This document shows positions 51,980 to 58,349 of a stretch of 58,349 nt of DNA, piece after piece. The translations under genes were made by a program, and so were the position numbers. Location of the stretch: positions 1-58,349 of the forward strand of contig NZ_ALJF01000007.1 in NCBI RefSeq assembly GCF_000300855.1. The letters run 5' to 3'. Positions within the stretch are counted from its first letter, which is position 1, and the number at the start of each line of letters is the position of its first letter. Source of the stretch: Agrobacterium albertimagni AOL15. GTDB lineage: Bacteria > Pseudomonadota > Alphaproteobacteria > Rhizobiales > Rhizobiaceae. Below the pieces are notes generated by a model. The model was not told the origin of the DNA, ran no database searches, and was given only the letters and a program-made list of their open reading frames with translations.

Positions 51980-53180
51980 AGCCAGCACGCCGTTTCGCTT
52001 TTGCAGTCGCGATGTCGACCGGTTTGGCAACGCGCGTTATTACATCCGTATTCCTGGCTTGCCGAAATATCGGATGACGTCGCCCTATGTCGACGGCCAA
52101 GGCAATATTACTGCAGCCTTTGCGGAAGAGTATCATCGCGTCATTGCCGGGGATCGTGGCAGCAAGCCATTGCCGCCGATGCGTGTCCAAGAGGGGACAG
52201 TCCGGTGGCTTGTGGAGACCTACTACCGGTCAAAGCTTTTCCAGACCTATTCGGCGGCGACGAAGAACGACAAGAAGAGTGTCCTCAATCGGTATTGCGA
52301 GCTTGTTGGCAACCTGCCGTTCAAGAAGATGCGGAAGTCGGACGTCGAGGCAAGCCAGATGAAGCGCAGTCACACGCCTGGAGCCGCCGACAAACTCGTC
52401 AAGTATCTGAAGGCTCTATTCAACTGGGCAATTAAGGAAGGCATTGCGACCTTCAACCCTGCAGAGGGCGTAACAAAAATTCACAAATCAGACGGATTTC
52501 ATTCGTGGAGCGAGATCGAGCTAGATCGGTTTCGAACTGTCTATCCGCTTGGAACGATGGCGAGACTGGCATTCGAGCTGATGTTGAACCTCGGTGTGAG
52601 GCGATCGGACTTGGTCAAGCTCGGCTGGCGCAACCTGATCGGCGAGCGCATCGAGTTTGTGCCGCAAAAGGGCGCGGGCAAATATGCGCAGTTCTTGAGC
52701 TTGCCGGTCACCGCAGAGCTCAACGACGCCTTGAACGCCATCACTCATGACAAACCGACCTTCCTGGTGACGGAATACGGCAAGCCGTTTATGTCCAACG
52801 GTTTCGGCAACAAGATGCGGCAATGGTGTGATGAAGCCGGGCTACCGGAATGTTCGTCACACGGACTTCGAAAGGCTTCGGCCACGATCCTTGCAGAAGC
52901 GGGTGCCACAGAACATCAGCTCATGGCCATTTTCGGCTGGTCCGATTCGAAGATGGCTCAGCACTATACGAAAACGGCCCAATCGAAGCGCGTTATCGAC
53001 GCCGGTTTTGAGCGGCGGAGAAGCTACGTGGCCCGGCGAAATGTCCCACTTTCGGCGGGTCGGGAATTCAGTGAGACAATAAAAGGAGAAAATGATGGAA
53101 AAACAATGGTGGAAAGCAAAAGTGGTGGGCCCGGAGGGACTCGAACCCCCAACCAAGCGGTTATGAGCCGCCGGCTCTAA
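51942..53180 (+). CDS. int: Tyrosine-type site-specific integrase of the element
   Basis: This 412-residue tyrosine recombinase shows a SAM-like core-binding domain (WLVETYYRSKLFQTYSAATKNDKKSVLNRYCE) and a catalytic domain. Visible catalytic positions are R220 or R221 (LGVRRSDLVKLGWRN), H307-x-x-R310 (SHGLRKASATI), H or W in the MAIFGWSD box, and the nucleophile Y342 (AQHYTKT). Its last 19 codons are read from the tRNA gene on the opposite strand (GGPGGTRTPNQAVMSRRL), so its C-terminus depends on the integrated state. It integrates the element at the tRNA 3' end. Confidence 0.95.
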   Translation: MTSKTPSTRRLGRASTPFRFCSRDVDRFGNARYYIRIPGLPKYRMTSPYVDGQGNITAAFAEEYHRVIAGDRGSKPLPPMRVQEGTVRWLVETYYRSKLFQTYSAATKNDKKSVLNRYCELVGNLPFKKMRKSDVEASQMKRSHTPGAADKLVKYLKALFNWAIKEGIATFNPAEGVTKIHKSDGFHSWSEIELDRFRTVYPLGTMARLAFELMLNLGVRRSDLVKLGWRNLIGERIEFVPQKGAGKYAQFLSLPVTAELNDALNAITHDKPTFLVTEYGKPFMSNGFGNKMRQWCDEAGLPECSSHGLRKASATILAEAGATEHQLMAIFGWSDSKMAQHYTKTAQSKRVIDAGFERRRSYVARRNVPLSAGREFSETIKGENDGKTMVESKSGGPGGTRTPNQAVMSRRL

Positions 53181-53198
53181 CCATTGAGCTACAGGCCC
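53123..53198 (-). tRNA. tRNA-Ile(CAT), the k2C/lysidine type; integration target
   Basis: A 76-base cloverleaf folds on the minus strand. The acceptor is GGGCCTG/CGGGCCC with an encoded CCA; the D-arm is GCTC-N-GAGC and the anticodon stem GGCGG/CCGCT with loop CTCATAA (anticodon CAT). The T-arm is GGGGG-TTCGAGT-CCCTC. The body around the anticodon (CTCATAA-xCGCTTGGT) is close to E. coli ileX, so tRNA-Ile read with lysidine is favoured over tRNA-Met. The element joins at its 3' end. Confidence 0.93.
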
Positions 53199-53389
53199 AG
53201 CCCGGCGCAAAGCCGTCGGGCGGGTAATGGTCACCCCGCACCGGTCACGGGCTCTAACGCAATTTCCGGTATGCGACAAGCCTCTGCCGTATTGGCTTCA
53301 CAATCACGCGTCATCACGGAAGCTGGAAGGGCATTGTGCCGGGTGAGACGAAGAGGTCCGCCGGCATTGCGGGACAAAGGACATATTCC

Positions 53390-54133
53390 ATGCTGAAATT
53401 TACACGCGCTCTCGTCATGGCCACGGCTTTGTCGGGTTCGGTTCTCTCGACAGGTTTTGTTGCCCAAGCCGTGGCGGCTGAAGGCGAGCGTCGCGAAGCG
53501 ACGATCATGGTCTCGGGCGAGGGGGAGGCGGCGATCGCGCCCGATATGGCGGTCATTTCGCTCTCCGTCGTTCGCGATGCAGAGACTGCTGGCGAGGCGC
53601 TCTCGGCCAACAGTGCCGCCATGCGTGAAGTGCTTGCCGCCCTCAAGGAGCAGGGCATTGCCGAGAAGGACCTGCAGACCACGGATTTTTCGATCCAGCC
53701 GAAATACAAGCAGGAAAACAGAACCGATGGCACCTATGAGGCGCCCGTGATCGTCGGCTACGCCGTCAGCAATGGCTTGACCGTTCGGGTTCGCGACCTT
53801 GCCAAGCTGGGTGAGATCATCGATCGGTCGGTGACGCTCGGCGTCAACCAGGGCGGTGGTATCACCTTCAGCAATGACGATCCGGAGACGGCCATCGAGG
53901 CTGCGCGCAAGCAGGCGGTCGAGAAGGCTGCCGCCAAGGCAAAGACGCTGACGGAGGCCGCTGGCGTGAGGATCGGTCGTATCGTCGAGATCTCGGAAAA
54001 CTTCGCCCGGCCGATGCCGCAGATGTATGCCGCAGCGCCGATGGCAAAGATGTCGGACGAGTCGGTGCCGATCGCATCCGGCGAAAACCGCTATTCGGTG
54101 ACCGTCAACATCACTTACGCCATCGAACAGTGA
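53390..54133 (+). CDS. SIMPL-domain (DUF541) periplasmic protein
   Basis: ATG 53390 (MLKFTRALVMATALSGSVLSTGFVAQAVAAEG) begins a Sec signal peptide; 247 residues. SIMPL features are clear: ATIMVSGEGEAAIAPDMAVISLSV, ALKEQGIAEKDLQTTDFSIQPKY, GVRIGRIVEISE. These oligomeric periplasmic proteins are linked with oxidative-stress and envelope functions, but no activity is settled. First gene right of the tRNA, with a strong terminator behind it. Taken as chromosomal. Confidence 0.9.
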   Translation: MLKFTRALVMATALSGSVLSTGFVAQAVAAEGERREATIMVSGEGEAAIAPDMAVISLSVVRDAETAGEALSANSAAMREVLAALKEQGIAEKDLQTTDFSIQPKYKQENRTDGTYEAPVIVGYAVSNGLTVRVRDLAKLGEIIDRSVTLGVNQGGGITFSNDDPETAIEAARKQAVEKAAAKAKTLTEAAGVRIGRIVEISENFARPMPQMYAAAPMAKMSDESVPIASGENRYSVTVNITYAIEQ

Positions 54134-54158
54134 GCGCGCTTACCGTTGCGAGTATGAG

Positions 54159-54183
54159 AAAGGGCCGGTCTTCCGGCCCTTTT
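54159..54183 (+). terminator. Rho-independent terminator of the SIMPL gene
   Basis: AAAGGGCCGG-TC-TT-CCGGCCC followed by TTTT forms a GC-rich hairpin with a T-run, 25 bases after the stop. The A-run before it could also end the converging epimerase transcript. Confidence 0.85.
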
Positions 54184-54206
54184 GTGTTTGTCGATCTCGC
54201 CTACGG

Positions 54207-55463
54207 TCAGACGTCGAGCGGATGCTCGGCTATCATCTTCGTCAGGCTGCCGTCTGCGGGGAAGAGCGGGATCAGGCAGGCCTGGAGCGCGTGGTAGATG
54301 TCGCCCTTGCCGGGGAAGAGGCTGTTTGAAGGCTTTCCGTCTTCCGTCAGTTCTTCGTGCCAGCCGCCGAAGTCGCGGTCGAGGCTGTTGCCCGCGATGT
54401 AGTTCCAGATCTTGCGATAGCTCTCTTCGTGGAAATCGCTTTCCTGGTGCTGGCTGAGAAAATGCGCGGCAGCGGCACCTTCGCAGAGCGGCCACCAGAG
54501 TTTTGCGCGCTTGTCGGGGGCGTTTGCCCAGTCGAGTGTGTAGAAGAAGCCGCCTATATCCTTGTCCCAGCCGAGCGCCATGGACTGGAAGAAGAGGCCG
54601 CGTGCGGCTTCCGGCATCCAGGCCTGGCGCTTGCCGCCGAGCACCCAGAGCTGCAGAAGAAGTCTCGCCCATTCCAGCCAGTGGCCCGGTGTGGTGCCGG
54701 CCGGGCGGAACATTTCGTTCGGATGATAGTAGTTGCGGTCGACCACCCAGTTTTCATCGAAATGTTCGGCGACGCGGAAGGCTTCCTCGCGGGCGCGTCG
54801 ATTGATGATGAGATCTGCGATCCTCTCGGCCTTGTCGAGATAATGGCGCTCACCCGTCGCCTCAAAAGCGGCCATCAGGCTTTCGGTCAGGTGCATGTTG
54901 GAGTTCTGGCCGCGATAGCCTGGGACCGGCTGCCAGTCGGTCGAGAATTCCTCGGCGATGGCGCCGTGCTCCTCTTCCCAGAATTTTTGCTCGATCACCT
55001 CGGTGATGTCGGCCAGCATAGCGTCGGCGAGCGGATGGCCGGCGCATTTGGCTGAGGAGGCGGCGAGCAGGACGAAGGCGTGGCCGTAACCCTGCTTGGT
55101 ATCGTCCGCCGCTCCGGTATCATTGGCCTGCCAGTAGTAACCGCCATTCTTCTGATCGCGGTGACGCTCCCAGAGATAGCGCATGCCGTGGTCGATAATG
55201 TCAGCGGAGCCGGGACGGCCGAGCAGATGGCCGATGGCGTAACAATGCACCATGCGGGCGCTGGCATGGATGCCACGCGCGGGGTTGTCGGTCGATAGCG
55301 GCTTGCCATCGCGCGACAGGTCGTAGAAGCCGCCCTTCGGGTTGAGCGCGGGACCTTGGAAGAAATCGAACAGGCCGTCGGCCTGTGCCAGCAGCCACTT
55401 GCGGTGATAGGGGCGGGCGCTCCAGGGGGTGGATGGCAGCTGCTGTGATTGATTTTCCGACAT
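54207..55463 (-). CDS. AGE-family sugar epimerase/isomerase
   Basis: ATG 55463 follows GGAGGAAG; 418 residues, the usual AGE length (a longer frame to 55565 lacks a ribosome site). The (alpha/alpha)6-barrel family is shown by RKWLLAQADGLFDFFQGPALNPKGGFYDLSRDG, HASARMVHCYAIGHLLGRPG, RGQNSNMHLTESLMAAFEATGE and a PAGTTPGHWLEWARLLLQLW segment. These include catalytic His residues near HxxE-type sites. Likely mannose/fructose or N-acyl-glucosamine interconversion. Divergent from metH. Confidence 0.9.
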   Translation of the reverse strand: MSENQSQQLPSTPWSARPYHRKWLLAQADGLFDFFQGPALNPKGGFYDLSRDGKPLSTDNPARGIHASARMVHCYAIGHLLGRPGSADIIDHGMRYLWERHRDQKNGGYYWQANDTGAADDTKQGYGHAFVLLAASSAKCAGHPLADAMLADITEVIEQKFWEEEHGAIAEEFSTDWQPVPGYRGQNSNMHLTESLMAAFEATGERHYLDKAERIADLIINRRAREEAFRVAEHFDENWVVDRNYYHPNEMFRPAGTTPGHWLEWARLLLQLWVLGGKRQAWMPEAARGLFFQSMALGWDKDIGGFFYTLDWANAPDKRAKLWWPLCEGAAAAHFLSQHQESDFHEESYRKIWNYIAGNSLDRDFGGWHEELTEDGKPSNSLFPGKGDIYHALQACLIPLFPADGSLTKMIAEHPLDV

Positions 55464-55558
55464 TTCTTCCTCCCTGGACGCATCGTTGCCGTTTCTATAG
55501 CCGATCCCTGACGCCGCTTCCACCGCCTGACCTTTGTCACGCACAGGTGGATCAAATG

Positions 55559-55587
55559 TTGACATAAAGATATCTTTATGTGATTTG
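55559..55587 (+). promoter_or_regulatory. metH promoter with operator palindrome between -35 and -10
   Basis: TTGACA at 55559-55564 is followed by a 17-base spacer and a weak -10-like hexamer at 55582-55587. An exact 18-bp palindrome CATAAAGATATCTTTATG (55563-55580) fills the spacer. It fits a repressor site. An ArsR-family SAH/SAM-responsive regulator (SahR/SamR type) is the known kind of control for metH in related bacteria; identity is inferred. Confidence 0.65.
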
Positions 55588-55620
55588 CGGGTGTCGCATA
55601 CGCAATAGGAGAGTTCGCAG

Positions 55621-58349
<2,729 letters not shown>

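Noticed and set aside
53123..53180. A second copy of the tRNA-Ile 3' end (attL) elsewhere in the window
   Set aside because: I looked through the intergenic stretches for the CCCGGAGGGACTCGAAC block and found no second copy. It is probably left of position 1.

Overview
The window reads as DNA from an alphaproteobacterium of the Rhizobiaceae (Rhizobium/Agrobacterium group). The evidence is GC-rich coding bias, a Ti-plasmid-like traA/traG/traD transfer block with a MobQ-type oriT, many ABC and TRAP uptake systems, and rhizobial metH and tRNA-Ile(CAT) context. From about 53.4 kb to the right end it looks like ordinary chromosome (SIMPL-domain protein, AGE-family epimerase, metH running off the window). 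Nearly everything to the left is best read as one large integrative element inserted at the 3' end of tRNA-Ile(CAT) at 53123-53198. The tyrosine integrase runs into that tRNA and an excisionase-like gene precedes it. The left attachment site was not found, so the element probably extends beyond position 1.

Layout. (1) 1-1.9 kb: mobile-element debris. A complete IS3-family element with 5-bp target duplications is inserted in an IS66-type accessory gene, followed by the 3' remnant of another gene. (2) 1.9-13.9 kb: a defence-type island. A three-gene locus matches the Detocs architecture: a large kinase-like sensor, a stand-alone receiver, and a receiver fused to a nucleoside-phosphorylase domain. 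It is followed by an uncharacterised gene, a restriction endonuclease/adenine methylase pair, an SMC/Rad50-like ATPase with a zinc hook, an HNH remnant and an XRE regulator. (3) 13.9-15.4 kb: LysR regulator, a ~205-bp repeat and a small conserved gene. (4) 16-24.7 kb: a carbohydrate module with ROK regulator, Gfo/Idh dehydrogenase, ThuA-like protein, a complete binding-protein ABC importer and an enolase-superfamily dehydratase. (5) 25.5-35.3 kb: an apparent ring-cleavage catabolic module. An IclR regulator, amidohydrolase and two-subunit extradiol dioxygenase are transcribed divergently from a citryl-CoA-lyase-like protein, a class III CoA transferase, a YciI-like protein, a TRAP transporter and an FMN reductase. 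(6) 35.4-40.6 kb: a five-gene Dpp/Opp-type ABC importer. (7) 41.2 kb: a second direct copy of the ~205-bp repeat, so the two copies bracket the whole 26-kb metabolic cargo. (8) 41.4-47 kb: traG, traD, oriT and traA. (9) 47-53.2 kb: an AT-rich hydrolase/helical-repeat gene, a secreted nuclease, small secreted or membrane peptides, a SRAP protein, excisionase and integrase.

The transfer genes can process and deliver DNA, but no type IV secretion channel is visible. The element is either mobilised by a helper or carries its channel outside the window. Its payload combines phage defence with uptake and degradation of sugars, an aromatic- or heterocycle-like acid, and peptides or related compounds. 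The items most worth a second look are the Detocs-like locus, the hydrolase-repeat gene at 47.0-48.8 kb, the dioxygenase/CoA-transferase/citryl-CoA-lyase pathway with an altered lyase active site, and the repeat pair bracketing the cargo.
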